A stretch of DNA of 64,000 nt from Pararhodobacter sp. (GCA_020832545.1 JAFIEK010000018.1:1-64000), one strand, 5' to 3'; shown: positions 17,555-25,950, counted from the stretch's first letter. The notes: generated by a model from the letters alone, not told the origin. A program made the numbers and translations.

Positions 17555-18327
17555 TTACCCGTCTCATCGCCCTCTCCGTTCTCCTGATCCTGCCCCTGCC
17601 GATTGTGATTGTGGTGCTGTCGTCCTTTACCTCGGCAGGCTATCTTTCCTTTCCCATCCACGGGGTGTCGCTGCGCTGGTATGGCGAGTTCCTCGGTTCG
17701 GCGGATTGGCTGCGCGTGCTCGGCGTTTCGGCGGTTCTGGCCCTGATCGGCGCGTTCGTCAGTACGGCGGCCTCGTTCGGCGCCGCTTGGGCGGTGGTCC
17801 GGCACCGGATGCGGTTCGGCGCAACCTATGAGACCATTCTGCTGACACCGCTCATCTTCCCGCATGCGGCGATCGGGGTCATCATGATCGTCACCCTGTC
17901 CAGCCTTGGCTGGCTGGGCACCTTCACCGGGTTGGTTCTGGTGCATTGCATCCTGACCATACCTTATGCCTATCGCCCGATTGTCGCAGCCCTGCGCAAA
18001 TCCGACCCGGCCCTTGAAGAAGCGGCGGCCAGCCTTGGCGCACGCCCTTGGCGGACCTTCTGGACAGTATCGCTTCCGGCAGCCCGCCCGGGCCTTGTGA
18101 CCTCGTTCCTGTTCAGTTTCATCATCTCTTTTGACGAGGTGACGGTGACCCTGTTCGTCGTTGGCCCACATGTCATGACACTGCCCGTGCAGGTCTTCTC
18201 GGAAGTGCTGGAAAGCGCCAGCCCGGTTATCGCTGCCGTGTCGGCCACGCTGGTGCTGTTCACCACGGCTATCGTCTTTGTCCTTGACCGCTTTATCGGC
18301 CTGCAGTTCTTCGTCGAGCGCGATTGA
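17551..18327 (+). CDS. Spermidine/putrescine-type ABC transporter permease (PotC-like)
   Basis: Second membrane subunit of the same importer, 258 residues, six hydrophobic segments. The EAA loop is EEAAASLGARPWRTFWTVSLPAARPG. The start is a TTG at 17551, inside the stop of the previous gene (TTGA overlap), supported by a GGGAGAGAG site just upstream; no ATG is nearby. Its TGA shares one base with the ATG of the FAD oxidase gene, so the operon is translationally coupled. Confidence 0.9.
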   Translation: MITRLIALSVLLILPLPIVIVVLSSFTSAGYLSFPIHGVSLRWYGEFLGSADWLRVLGVSAVLALIGAFVSTAASFGAAWAVVRHRMRFGATYETILLTPLIFPHAAIGVIMIVTLSSLGWLGTFTGLVLVHCILTIPYAYRPIVAALRKSDPALEEAAASLGARPWRTFWTVSLPAARPGLVTSFLFSFIISFDEVTVTLFVVGPHVMTLPVQVFSEVLESASPVIAAVSATLVLFTTAIVFVLDRFIGLQFFVERD

Positions 18328-19625
18328 TGGGGGCATTGTCAGACCAGCCCTACTGGTGGGAAGAGGCACCGCCACGGCGGCTGGGGCACCATCCGCCCGC
18401 CCGCTCGGATGTTGTCATCATCGGTGGCGGCTATACCGGGTTGAATGCGGCGCTGACCCTGCGCCGGGCAGGTGTCGGGGTGACGGTGCTGGAGGCCGGG
18501 GATTTCGGTGAAGGCGCCAGCACCCGGAACGCGGGGCATGTCTCCAGCGGCGTTAATCTCGGCAAGTCCGCTGCCCAATCCAATGTGCGTTCGCCGCTGG
18601 AACAAAGCCTGCCCGCCGGGGTTTTTCAGTCGCTCAGGGATGAGGCCGCCGCCTCGTTCGACTTTATTGAGGCCCGGCTGCGCGAACTGCCCGATGATGC
18701 GCAATACCGGCGCTCAGGCCGGGTGGTCTGCGCTTCGCTGCCGGTCCATTTCGCGGCAATGCGGCAGAAGTCAGTTTCAATGACGCGCGATGGTGTGCGC
18801 CTTTTCCCGCGTGATCAACAGCGCGCGGCCATCGGATCAGACCTGTTCCACGGGGTGATGACGATCGACCGGGCTGGGCAGCTTCACCCCGCAAAATACC
18901 TGCACGCGCTTGTGGACCGTACGTTGGCCGAAGGCGCGGTGCTTTGTGACAATCACCGCGTCACCAGCATAAAGCGCGAAGGGACGGGCTGGCGGCTGGA
19001 CGCGGGTGCGGCGCGGGTGAGCTGCGACAAGGTTCTGATCGCCACCAACGGCTATTGCGACGGGTTACTGCCTTGGTTACGCCGCCGCGTGATCCCGGCG
19101 GCCAGCTATATCGTGGTGACTGATGACCTTCCCGCAGGCATGATCGACACGATGTTGCCAGAGGGCCGCACGGCGGTCGATACAAAGCGGTTGCTCAGCT
19201 ATTTCCGCCCCACGCCAGACCGCCGCAGACTACTCTTCGGCGGGCGTGCCAGCCTGAATGCGCGCGATCCGCGACAGATCGCCCCGGAACTGGCGCGCCG
19301 CCTGCACGCGGTCTTTCCTGTCACACGCGGTATCGCAATGCGCCATGCATGGTCCGGGCAGATTGCCTTCACCTTTGACCTTCTGCCGCATCTGGGCGCG
19401 CATGAGGGAGTGGCCTATGCGCTGGGTTGCAACGGATCAGGCGTTGCGATGCAAAGTTTCCTTGGGCACAGGGCCGGGCAGGGACTGGCGGGCGGCGAGA
19501 CATCGCCATTCTGGAACCTTGGCTTTCCCACAATGCCGTTCTATCGCGAAACGCCGTGGTTCCTGCCTGCGATGACGGGCTGGTATCGGATGCGCGATGC
19601 GATCGACCGGCTGACCGGGCGTTGA
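18327..19625 (+). CDS. FAD-dependent oxidoreductase (DAO/gamma-glutamylputrescine oxidase-like)
   Basis: Flavoprotein amine or amino-acid oxidase of the DAO family, about 432 residues. The N-terminal segment (SDQPYWWEEAPP) is typical of PuuB-like oxidases. The dinucleotide-binding motif VVIIGGGYTGLNAALTL is at about 31-47, followed by GASTRNAGHVSSG. A C-terminal GCNGSGVAMQ segment closes the FAD site. The start is ATG 18327, sharing one base with the permease stop. Directly downstream of the transporter, it probably oxidises the imported amine or amino acid to an aldehyde or 2-keto acid (inference). The substrate is unknown. Confidence 0.88.
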   Translation: MGALSDQPYWWEEAPPRRLGHHPPARSDVVIIGGGYTGLNAALTLRRAGVGVTVLEAGDFGEGASTRNAGHVSSGVNLGKSAAQSNVRSPLEQSLPAGVFQSLRDEAAASFDFIEARLRELPDDAQYRRSGRVVCASLPVHFAAMRQKSVSMTRDGVRLFPRDQQRAAIGSDLFHGVMTIDRAGQLHPAKYLHALVDRTLAEGAVLCDNHRVTSIKREGTGWRLDAGAARVSCDKVLIATNGYCDGLLPWLRRRVIPAASYIVVTDDLPAGMIDTMLPEGRTAVDTKRLLSYFRPTPDRRRLLFGGRASLNARDPRQIAPELARRLHAVFPVTRGIAMRHAWSGQIAFTFDLLPHLGAHEGVAYALGCNGSGVAMQSFLGHRAGQGLAGGETSPFWNLGFPTMPFYRETPWFLPAMTGWYRMRDAIDRLTGR

Positions 19626-19722
19626 CCTGGCCACATGACCGGGCAACTGTTCAACGGCCCAATTTGCAACACCGGATGCGACCTGCCATGCCTATGGCCG
19701 CCCGGAAAACCGGAGGAATCTG

Positions 19723-21261
19723 ATGATCGGTGCCGAAATCGTCGTGCGGACGCTTGTGAACTGCGGGGTCGACACCTGCTTTGCCAACCCCGGAACATCC
19801 GAGATGCATTTCCTGTCCGCGCTTGACGCCGTGCCTGCCATGCGCCCGGTCCTCGCCTTGCAGGAAAACGTGGCGACTGGCGCGGCGGACGGATTTGCCC
19901 GCATCGCAGGGCGGCCCGCCGCAACGCTCTTGCATCTGGGTCCGGGGCTGGCGAACGGGCTATCGAACCTTCACAACGCTGCGCGCGCGCTCAGCCCGGT
20001 TGTCAACATCGTGGGCGATCACGCCACAGGGCATCGACGGCTGGATGCGCCCCTGACCTCTGACATCATCTCGCTGGCCCGGACAGTCGGTGTTTCAACC
20101 CGCTGCGTCATGCCGGGCCGGGGCGCCGGGGCGGAAACTGCGGCGGCGGTTGCCGACAGCCTTGGCCCGGTGCCCGGCGTGGCGACGCTGCTTCTGCCTG
20201 CCGATGCCGCGTGGCAGGAGGCCGGGGAGGGTGTCGCGGGGCTGCACCACGAACCCGGACCGGCAACGCCGCCCGTGGACCCGCGCGTCGTTGTTGCCGC
20301 GCTGCGGCAGCCCGGTGCGGTTCTGTTTCTGGGCCATGGTGCCGTGCGGGGTAAAGCCTTGCGCCTTGCCGGTCAGATTGCCCGCGCCACCGGCGCAGCA
20401 CTGGTTGCGCAGACAACCAACCCGGTCACTGATCGTGGCGCGGGTTGCGTTGCGGTGGAGCGGCTGCCCTTCGCGCCGGATCTGGCGCGCGAGCGGCTGG
20501 CGTCTGCCCCCGCCCTTGTTTTGGCGGGTGCGCGCGCCCCGGTTGCGTTCTTCGCCTATCCCGGAAAGCCGGGACGGTTGAGCGCGCCGGACACAGCGGT
20601 GATCGAATATTTCCCACCCGAATGCCCGGCAATCGAGGCGTTGGCCGCACTTGCTGACGCCTGTGGCACCACCGCAGATACAGACGTCACCGCCCATGTC
20701 ATCCCGGATCGCCCGACCGGCCCGCTGAACGCGGGTGCGCTGGGTGCAGTTCTGGCGCGTCACCTTGTGGAAGGGGCTGTGGTGGTCGATGAAGCGATCA
20801 CCAATGGTGTTGCGATAGCCGCAGCAACCCGGGGTGCCGCACCGCACCGCTGGTGCCAGAATATGGGCGGCTCCATCGGATATGGCGCGCCTCTCGCAAC
20901 CGGATGCGCGATTGCCGACCCGACGGTTCCCGTTGTGGCGCTGATCGGCGATGGCTCGGCCATGTATACCATTCAGGCACTCTGGACCCATGCGCGCGAA
21001 GGCCTGAACGTGACGACCATCATACTCGCCAACCGTCGCTACAGTATCCTGCAATCCGAAGTTGCCAAGCTGGACAGGCGTCATGAAAGCGATGTCATGG
21101 AGAAGATGCTGCGCATTGATGGCCCTAGACTCGATTTCGTACATCTTGCGCGTGGGATGGATGTTCCGGCTGAGCGCGTGACCACGGCAGATGCGCTCGA
21201 CAGAGTGCTGGAAGAGGCGATGCGCACCCGTGGGCCCATGCTGATTGAGGTTGATTTGTAG
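19723..21261 (+). CDS. ThDP-dependent enzyme (acetolactate synthase/benzoylformate decarboxylase-like)
   Basis: Thiamine-diphosphate enzyme of the 2-keto acid decarboxylase/acetolactate synthase superfamily, 512 residues. The catalytic glutamate that activates ThDP is E48 (LALQENVA). A histidine at position 71 (LLHLGPGL) matches the active-site His70 of benzoylformate decarboxylase, whereas acetolactate synthases have TSGPG there. The ThDP/metal motif starts with GDGSAMYTIQAL near residue 408 and ends about 30 residues later with NRR. The ATG at 19723 follows a GGAGG site. It is the last gene of the transporter/oxidase operon, so decarboxylation of the keto acid made by the oxidase is plausible (inference). 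Acetolactate synthesis is less likely, as no small subunit is present. Confidence 0.85.
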   Translation: MIGAEIVVRTLVNCGVDTCFANPGTSEMHFLSALDAVPAMRPVLALQENVATGAADGFARIAGRPAATLLHLGPGLANGLSNLHNAARALSPVVNIVGDHATGHRRLDAPLTSDIISLARTVGVSTRCVMPGRGAGAETAAAVADSLGPVPGVATLLLPADAAWQEAGEGVAGLHHEPGPATPPVDPRVVVAALRQPGAVLFLGHGAVRGKALRLAGQIARATGAALVAQTTNPVTDRGAGCVAVERLPFAPDLARERLASAPALVLAGARAPVAFFAYPGKPGRLSAPDTAVIEYFPPECPAIEALAALADACGTTADTDVTAHVIPDRPTGPLNAGALGAVLARHLVEGAVVVDEAITNGVAIAAATRGAAPHRWCQNMGGSIGYGAPLATGCAIADPTVPVVALIGDGSAMYTIQALWTHAREGLNVTTIILANRRYSILQSEVAKLDRRHESDVMEKMLRIDGPRLDFVHLARGMDVPAERVTTADALDRVLEEAMRTRGPMLIEVDL

Positions 21262-21415
21262 GGCCGCCGGGCTCCCGCTCACGCTTTCCACACCAGCTCC
21301 ACCCGACGAACGGTCTGCGCGGTTTTGCGTGTGGGCTTGGGCATTTCCTGCCTGGGCCTGATGTATGGCCAGTGGTTGCATGCAATGGGGGGGCGCAATG
21401 GGGTGTCGCAAACAG

Positions 21416-21482
21416 TTAGCCAAATGGAAAAGTTTAGGTTGACTGCGTGGCGTGGATGCCAGTAACTTATCCAAATGGCTAA
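21416..21482 (+). promoter_or_regulatory. Candidate ArsR operators flanking a leaderless promoter
   Basis: Two similar imperfect palindromes, TTAGCCAAATGGAAAA (21416-21431) and TTATCCAAATGGCTAA (21467-21482), flank a TTGACT -35 hexamer at 21439-21444. The second contains the ATG (21475) of the ArsR-family gene and the likely -10 position (TAACTT, 21463-21468). No ribosome-binding site precedes the ATG. This suggests autorepression and a leaderless or nearly leaderless mRNA (inference). Confidence 0.55.
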
Positions 21483-21834
21483 GCATGATTCCACCCTTGA
21501 CCTGCTGTTCACTGCACTCGGCGATCCGACGCGGCGCGCGATCCTGACGCGGCTTGCGCAAGGGGATGCCAGCGTCAGCGAACTTGCCGCGCCGCATGAC
21601 ATGGCGCTGCCGTCCTTCGTGAAGCACCTTCGCAAACTTGAAGCGGCAGGGCTGATCACGTCCAGCAAAGAGGGGCGGGTCCGATCCTGCGCCCTCTCGC
21701 CGTCAGCCTTTGCTCCGATGGACGACTGGCTGAGCGCGCAGCGGGACATCTGGAACAACCGCCTTGATCGTCTTGACGATTATGTCAGCAATCTCAAAAG
21801 GATGAGAGACAATGAAACTGGACCCGAAAACTGA
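21475..21834 (+). CDS. ArsR-family winged helix regulator (AHSA1-linked type)
   Basis: Small metalloregulator-family repressor, 119 residues, with a helix-turn-helix covering about 8-85 (LGDPTRRAILTRLAQG, then SVSELAAPHDMALPSFVKHLRKLE). No cysteine or histidine metal site is evident; there is only one Cys (SCAL). This subtype is commonly encoded just before an SRPBCC/AHSA1 protein, as here, with a 23-bp overlap. Autoregulation through the palindromes at 21416-21482 is likely. The effector is unknown. Confidence 0.9.
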   Translation: MAKHDSTLDLLFTALGDPTRRAILTRLAQGDASVSELAAPHDMALPSFVKHLRKLEAAGLITSSKEGRVRSCALSPSAFAPMDDWLSAQRDIWNNRLDRLDDYVSNLKRMRDNETGPEN

Positions 21835-22282
21835 CCTCAAACTAGAACGCACCGTGGCTGCGCCCCGCACACTGCTGTGGGAATGCTGGACAACGCCTGC
21901 GCATATCAAGCAGTTCTTCGTGCCGCAGCCGCATCTGGTGAAAGACTGCGAGATCGATCTGCGCATAGGCGGACGGTTCAATACCGTCTTCGATGTGGAG
22001 GGAAATGAACTGAAGAACGAGGGCGTCTATCTGGAGATTGTCCCGGAAGAAAAGCTCGTGTTCACCGATGCCTACAGCGAAGGCTGGAAGCCCAGCGAGA
22101 ACCCGTTCATGACGGCGATCATCCAGTTTGAAGATGCGCCGGACGGTGGCACCCGCTACACCGCGATCGCCCGCCACCGAACCCCTGAGGCCCGGCAGTC
22201 GCATGAGGACATGGGCTTTTTCAGTGGCTGGGGGACGGTGGTTGATCAGCTTGAAGCTTACGCCCGGTCGTTGACGCGGTGA
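21812..22282 (+). CDS. SRPBCC/AHSA1 domain protein
   Basis: A 156-residue START-like protein of the AHSA1 (activator of Hsp90 ATPase homologue 1-like) family with a hydrophobic ligand-binding cavity. The opening LKLERTVAAPRTLLWECW and the RIGGRFNTVFDVEG segment are typical. The ATG at 21812 has an AAAGGATGAGAG site inside the end of the ArsR gene, so the two are translationally coupled. The function is unknown; pairs like this are widespread and often described as a regulator and its small-molecule-binding or stress-response partner. Confidence 0.88.
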   Translation: MKLDPKTDLKLERTVAAPRTLLWECWTTPAHIKQFFVPQPHLVKDCEIDLRIGGRFNTVFDVEGNELKNEGVYLEIVPEEKLVFTDAYSEGWKPSENPFMTAIIQFEDAPDGGTRYTAIARHRTPEARQSHEDMGFFSGWGTVVDQLEAYARSLTR

Positions 22283-22289
22283 TCTGCGC

Positions 22290-22694
22290 TCAGCTTTCGA
22301 GGCCTTGATACTGGGCGTCACTCACCGCGTCCAGCCAGGTTACGGCTTCGCCGTCGAGCGCCTCGGCAATGGCGATATGTGTCATGGCGGTATCAGAGGT
22401 GGCACCATGCCAGTGCCGCTCTCCGGGTGCGAACCAGACGATGTCGCCGGGCCGCAGTTCTTTGCGCGGGCCACCGTCAGACTGCGCCCAGCCCAGCCCG
22501 GCAGAGACGATCAGCGTTTGCCCAAGCGGGTGCGTATGCCAATGAGTGCGTGCACCGGGTTCAAAGGTCACGATCACGCCACCCACCCGTGCCGGGGCTT
22601 CGCGGCTGAAGCGCATGTCCATGCGGACCGTACCGGTGAAGTATCCGGCCGGGCCGGGGACCGACGGGATAGAGCCGTTTCGCTGAATGTCCAT
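22290..22694 (-). CDS. Cupin of the (R)-mandelonitrile lyase type
   Basis: Single-domain metal cupin, 134 residues. The ligand set H53, H55, Q59 ([10 protein letters not shown]) and H94 (RHWHGA), together with H96 and H106 (MTHIAI), matches in residue and numbering what I recall of the manganese cupin hydroxynitrile lyase from Granulicella (GtHNL). Homologues are usually annotated as cupin proteins or (R)-mandelonitrile lyases. The natural substrate of most members is unknown. It converges on the AHSA1 gene with 7 bp between them. Whether it serves the nearby catabolic region is not shown. Confidence 0.85.
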   Translation of the reverse strand: MDIQRNGSIPSVPGPAGYFTGTVRMDMRFSREAPARVGGVIVTFEPGARTHWHTHPLGQTLIVSAGLGWAQSDGGPRKELRPGDIVWFAPGERHWHGATSDTAMTHIAIAEALDGEAVTWLDAVSDAQYQGLES

Positions 22695-22745
22695 TTCATG
22701 CTCCTTGTTGCGCGGGTGATCACGATGACAGGCAGAGCCCGCAAA

Positions 22746-23663
22746 TCAAGCGGGACCTGTCCGCGCGATCCGGCAGCGCAGGCCAACGGGCCCGTCAAAG
22801 CCAACCAGATCGCGCGCGGCCAGATCAATCAGATGCGCCAGCACATTGCGCGCGGCGGCGGGCAAAAGGGCAGGCGGCACGTCGGTATACACCGCGTCGG
22901 TGATCGCCTGTGCATCGCCTGCACCCGCCGCGATTGCGGCGAGGATTGCGCGTTCGCGCCCCTGCCGGTGCGCGCGCAATTCACGGATGCGCGCAATGCC
23001 ATCGACAACCGGCGCGCCGTGACCGGGGTACAGACGGGCCGGCCCCACCGCTTCCAGCCGGTCAAGGCTGGCCATGAAATCAGTCAGATCGCCATCCGGC
23101 GGCGAAACAAGGCTGGGTGCCCAGCCCATCACCTGATCGCCGGTGAACAGCGCTGTCCCCCAATGAAAGCACAGATGGTTGCCGAAATGCCCCGGTGTGT
23201 GAAGGGCGCGCAGCTCCAGCCCGCCGATATCCAGCGCAGAGCCATCCGGCAGGCGCTCGTCCGGGGCGAAGGCGCTGTCCACCCCCTCGCCTCCGCCAAC
23301 CGGCTGATCAGCGAGCGATCGCATCCGCGCGGAACGCCCGGCAGCCGAATCACCATAGGCCAGAACCGGCGCGCCGGTATGGGTGGCGAGTGGGCGGGCA
23401 GCAGGGGAATGGTCGATATGCGAATGGGTCACCAGAATGCGCGTGATCCGCTCGCCCGGTGCCAGCGCCGCAAAAATGGCGCGCAGATGGGCGGGATTGT
23501 CCGGGCCCGGGTCAATCACCGTGACCGAGCCTTCGCCCAAGAGCCAGGTATTGGTGCCACGTTCGGTCATCGGCGAGGCGTTGGGCGCGAGAACCAGGCG
23601 CAACCCGTCATCTAGGGCAAGCACGGCACCGGGGCGAGGGTCAAAGGGTGGGGGCTGGGTCAC
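22746..23663 (-). CDS. MBL-fold metallo-hydrolase (beta-lactamase-like, LACTB2 type)
   Basis: Metallo-beta-lactamase-fold hydrolase, about 305 residues, with the zinc motif THSHIDHSPAA (HxHxDH) and further His/Asp ligands in HTPGHFGNH and FTGDQVMG. The C-terminal winged-helix domain (about 230-300) is like LACTB2/RNase Z-like proteins. The frame extends to 23726, but that would put its start on the start codon of the divergent kinase gene. A GTG at 23663 (reading MTQPPPFDPRPG) with GAGG 6 nt upstream fits homologues better. Substrate unknown; a thioesterase or glyoxalase-like role is possible. Confidence 0.85.
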   Translation of the reverse strand: MTQPPPFDPRPGAVLALDDGLRLVLAPNASPMTERGTNTWLLGEGSVTVIDPGPDNPAHLRAIFAALAPGERITRILVTHSHIDHSPAARPLATHTGAPVLAYGDSAAGRSARMRSLADQPVGGGEGVDSAFAPDERLPDGSALDIGGLELRALHTPGHFGNHLCFHWGTALFTGDQVMGWAPSLVSPPDGDLTDFMASLDRLEAVGPARLYPGHGAPVVDGIARIRELRAHRQGRERAILAAIAAGAGDAQAITDAVYTDVPPALLPAAARNVLAHLIDLAARDLVGFDGPVGLRCRIARTGPA

Positions 23664-23706
23664 GGCGGGCCTCGTCAAGCGCTGGGGTCGGGCGTAAGGT
23701 AAACAC

Positions 23707-25071
23707 ATGTTGGCCGGGATGCTCAAATCGATAATGCCACGCGGGCTCTATTGGCGGGCCGCGCTGATCCTCTTTGTGCCGGTGGTAACGATCCTTCTGG
23801 TGGTGTCGGTGGTGTTTATCCAGCGCCATTACGAGGGCGTGACGCGCCAGATGACGGGGAATTTCGCGCGCACCGCCGATTACATTCGCGCGCAAGTCGA
23901 AGCCCAGCCAGACCCACAGGCGGCGGCCCGGCGCGCGGAGGAAATGGCGGCGGCTTTCGGCATGGGTGTAAGTATCCGTCCGGTCCCAGCACCTGCTCTG
24001 ACACCGGACCCGGTCGCCTTCTATGATCTCAACAGCCGCTTCGCGCAGGCTCAGTTGCGCGAGGCGTTGCAGGGCGTGACCTTCGTTGGCGTTATTGATG
24101 GCGCGGTCAGGCTGCGGCTGGAAAGCGGCGAGGAGCTATTGGAGCTGACCTTTCCGCTCACCCATGTGGCAGCGCGCAATCCCCATCAGCTTTTGGTGGT
24201 GATGCTGTTGAGCGGTGTTCTGATGTCACTGATTTCGTTTGTTTTTCTAAAGAATCAGGTGCGCCCTATTCGGCGTCTGGCTTTGGCTGCCGAAGCCTTT
24301 GGGCGCGGCGAGGTCAAGCCCTACTACGCCACCGGTGCGACCGAGGTGCGCGCAGCAGGGCGCGCGTTCTTGCAGATGCGGCGGCGGATCGAGCGGCATA
24401 TCGAACAGCGGACCCTGATGCTGTCTGGCGTCAGCCATGACCTGCGCACGCCGCTGACCCGGATGAAGCTGGGGTTGTCCATGCTCGATCACGAGCCTGA
24501 GGCCCGCGCGCTTCTGGCTGATGTCCGGCAGATGGAGGCGTTGATCGACCGGTTTCTGGAATTCGCGCGCGCCGACGTTTCCGAAGAAGCACGACCCGTG
24601 GACGTGCCCGCCTTGCTGGCCGAACGGGTGGCAGCGGTCTGTCGGTCCGGGTTAATGACCACGCTTCAACCCTGCACCAGCTCTGGCACTGACCCGCTGG
24701 TGATGATGCTGCGGCCTGAATTGTTTGCCCGAGCGCTCGACAATGTGTTGGAAAACGCCCGGCACTATGCGTCTCGTGCCGAGGTGCGGCTCGATATCGG
24801 TGCAGAAACCATCGTGGTGATCATCGAGGACGATGGACCGGGCATCGACCGGAAACAGCGTGCAGATGCGGTCAAACCCTTTGTGCGGCTGGATACCGCG
24901 CGGGGTGCCAGCGACCGGGCTGCCGGGGCTGGGCTGGGGCTGGCGATTGTGGCCGATGCGTTGCGCAGCCATGGCGGCCGGCTTGTGCTTGAACAGGGGC
25001 AGACACCCGGGCTGGGCGGGTTGGAGGCCCGGCTGATCCTGCCCGCAACGCTGCGCGTGATGCCCGGCTGA
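23707..25071 (+). CDS. EnvZ-like sensor histidine kinase
   Basis: Membrane histidine kinase, 454 residues. TM1 is at about 15-40, followed by a periplasmic sensor region to about 155, TM2 at about 160-182, a HAMP domain at about 183-235 and a HisKA domain with the phospho-accepting His in SGVSHDLRTPLTR near 241. The ATPase domain has an N box (DNVLENARHY), a G1 box (DDGPGID) and a G2 box (GAGLGLAI). The ATG at 23707 is used; an ATG at 23719 is an alternative. No response-regulator gene adjoins, so its partner is elsewhere. It is divergent from the MBL gene with only 43 bp between. Confidence 0.9.
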   Translation: MLAGMLKSIMPRGLYWRAALILFVPVVTILLVVSVVFIQRHYEGVTRQMTGNFARTADYIRAQVEAQPDPQAAARRAEEMAAAFGMGVSIRPVPAPALTPDPVAFYDLNSRFAQAQLREALQGVTFVGVIDGAVRLRLESGEELLELTFPLTHVAARNPHQLLVVMLLSGVLMSLISFVFLKNQVRPIRRLALAAEAFGRGEVKPYYATGATEVRAAGRAFLQMRRRIERHIEQRTLMLSGVSHDLRTPLTRMKLGLSMLDHEPEARALLADVRQMEALIDRFLEFARADVSEEARPVDVPALLAERVAAVCRSGLMTTLQPCTSSGTDPLVMMLRPELFARALDNVLENARHYASRAEVRLDIGAETIVVIIEDDGPGIDRKQRADAVKPFVRLDTARGASDRAAGAGLGLAIVADALRSHGGRLVLEQGQTPGLGGLEARLILPATLRVMPG

Positions 25072-25107
25072 AGGGTGCGCGCGAACTGACCGACAGTTGG
25101 TGCTGTG

Positions 25108-25950
25108 TCAGCGCGCCTGACGACGCGCCATGAAGGCCAGACGCTCGAACAGATGCACATCCTGTTCGTTTTTCAGCAGCGCCCCGTGCAGCTTGGGCAG
25201 GGCGTTGACCCCGTCGCGTTTCAGGTCTTCTGGTCCCAGATCCTCGGCCAGCAGCAGTTTCAGCCAGTCCAGCATCTCGCTGGTTGAAGGTTTTTTCTTC
25301 AGCCCCGGCGTTTCGCGCAGTTCAAAAAACTGGGTCAACGCACTGGACAGAAGCCCTTCCTTGATGCCTGGAAAATGCACCCGCACAATCTGTGACAGCG
25401 TCTCGGCATCAGGGAAGCGGATGAAATGGAAGAAACAGCGCCGCAGAAACGCGTCTGGCAACTCTTTTTCGTTGTTCGAGGTAATGATCACCACCGGGCG
25501 GTGACGCGCGCGGATTGTCTCGCCGGTCTCGTAGACAAAGAACTCCATCCGGTCCAGTTCCTGCAACAGGTCGTTGGGAAACTCGATATCGGCCTTGTCC
25601 ACTTCATCAATCAACAGCACCACTTTCTCGCCGGCCTCGAAGGCTTGCCACAGCTTGCCCTTGCGGATGTAGTTGCGCACATCCGCCACCCGCTCTTCGC
25701 CCAGCTGGCTGTCGCGCAACCGGCTGACGGCGTCATACTCATAAAGCCCCTGTTGCGCGCGGGTGGTCGATTTCACGTTCCACTCGATGATCTGCATGTC
25801 CAGCGATTGCGCGACCTGCCGCGCCAGTTCGGTCTTGCCGGTGCCGGGTTCCCCCTTGACCAGCAGCGGGCGCTCCAAAGTCACGGCGGCATTGACAGCC
25901 ATCGTCAGATCGTCGGTGGCGATATAGGTCTCGGTCGAAGTGAAGCGCAT
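25108..25950 (-). CDS. MoxR/CoxD-type AAA+ ATPase
   Basis: AAA+ ATPase, 280 residues, of the MoxR class closest to CoxD-like proteins. Walker A is GEPGTGKTE near residue 37, Walker B LLIDEVDKAD near 110, and sensor 1 VIITSNNEKELPDAFLRR near 150. The start is ATG 25950 (MRFTSTETYIATDD), behind GAGGA; the open frame upstream is not needed. MoxR ATPases usually act with a VWA-domain protein to insert metals or assemble complexes, and CoxD helps mature molybdenum CO dehydrogenase. Here no VWA gene follows, as the kinase gene is convergent 36 bp away, so the partner is unlinked. Confidence 0.9.
   Translation of the reverse strand: MRFTSTETYIATDDLTMAVNAAVTLERPLLVKGEPGTGKTELARQVAQSLDMQIIEWNVKSTTRAQQGLYEYDAVSRLRDSQLGEERVADVRNYIRKGKLWQAFEAGEKVVLLIDEVDKADIEFPNDLLQELDRMEFFVYETGETIRARHRPVVIITSNNEKELPDAFLRRCFFHFIRFPDAETLSQIVRVHFPGIKEGLLSSALTQFFELRETPGLKKKPSTSEMLDWLKLLLAEDLGPEDLKRDGVNALPKLHGALLKNEQDVHLFERLAFMARRQAR

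Noticed and set aside
20095-21627. 510-codon frame on the - strand opposite the ThDP enzyme
   Set aside because: Antisense shadow of a well-supported gene with GGAGG site and catalytic motifs.
22305-23615. 436-codon frame on the + strand opposite the cupin and MBL genes
   Set aside because: It spans two clear - strand genes and their gap; the composition is shadow-like.
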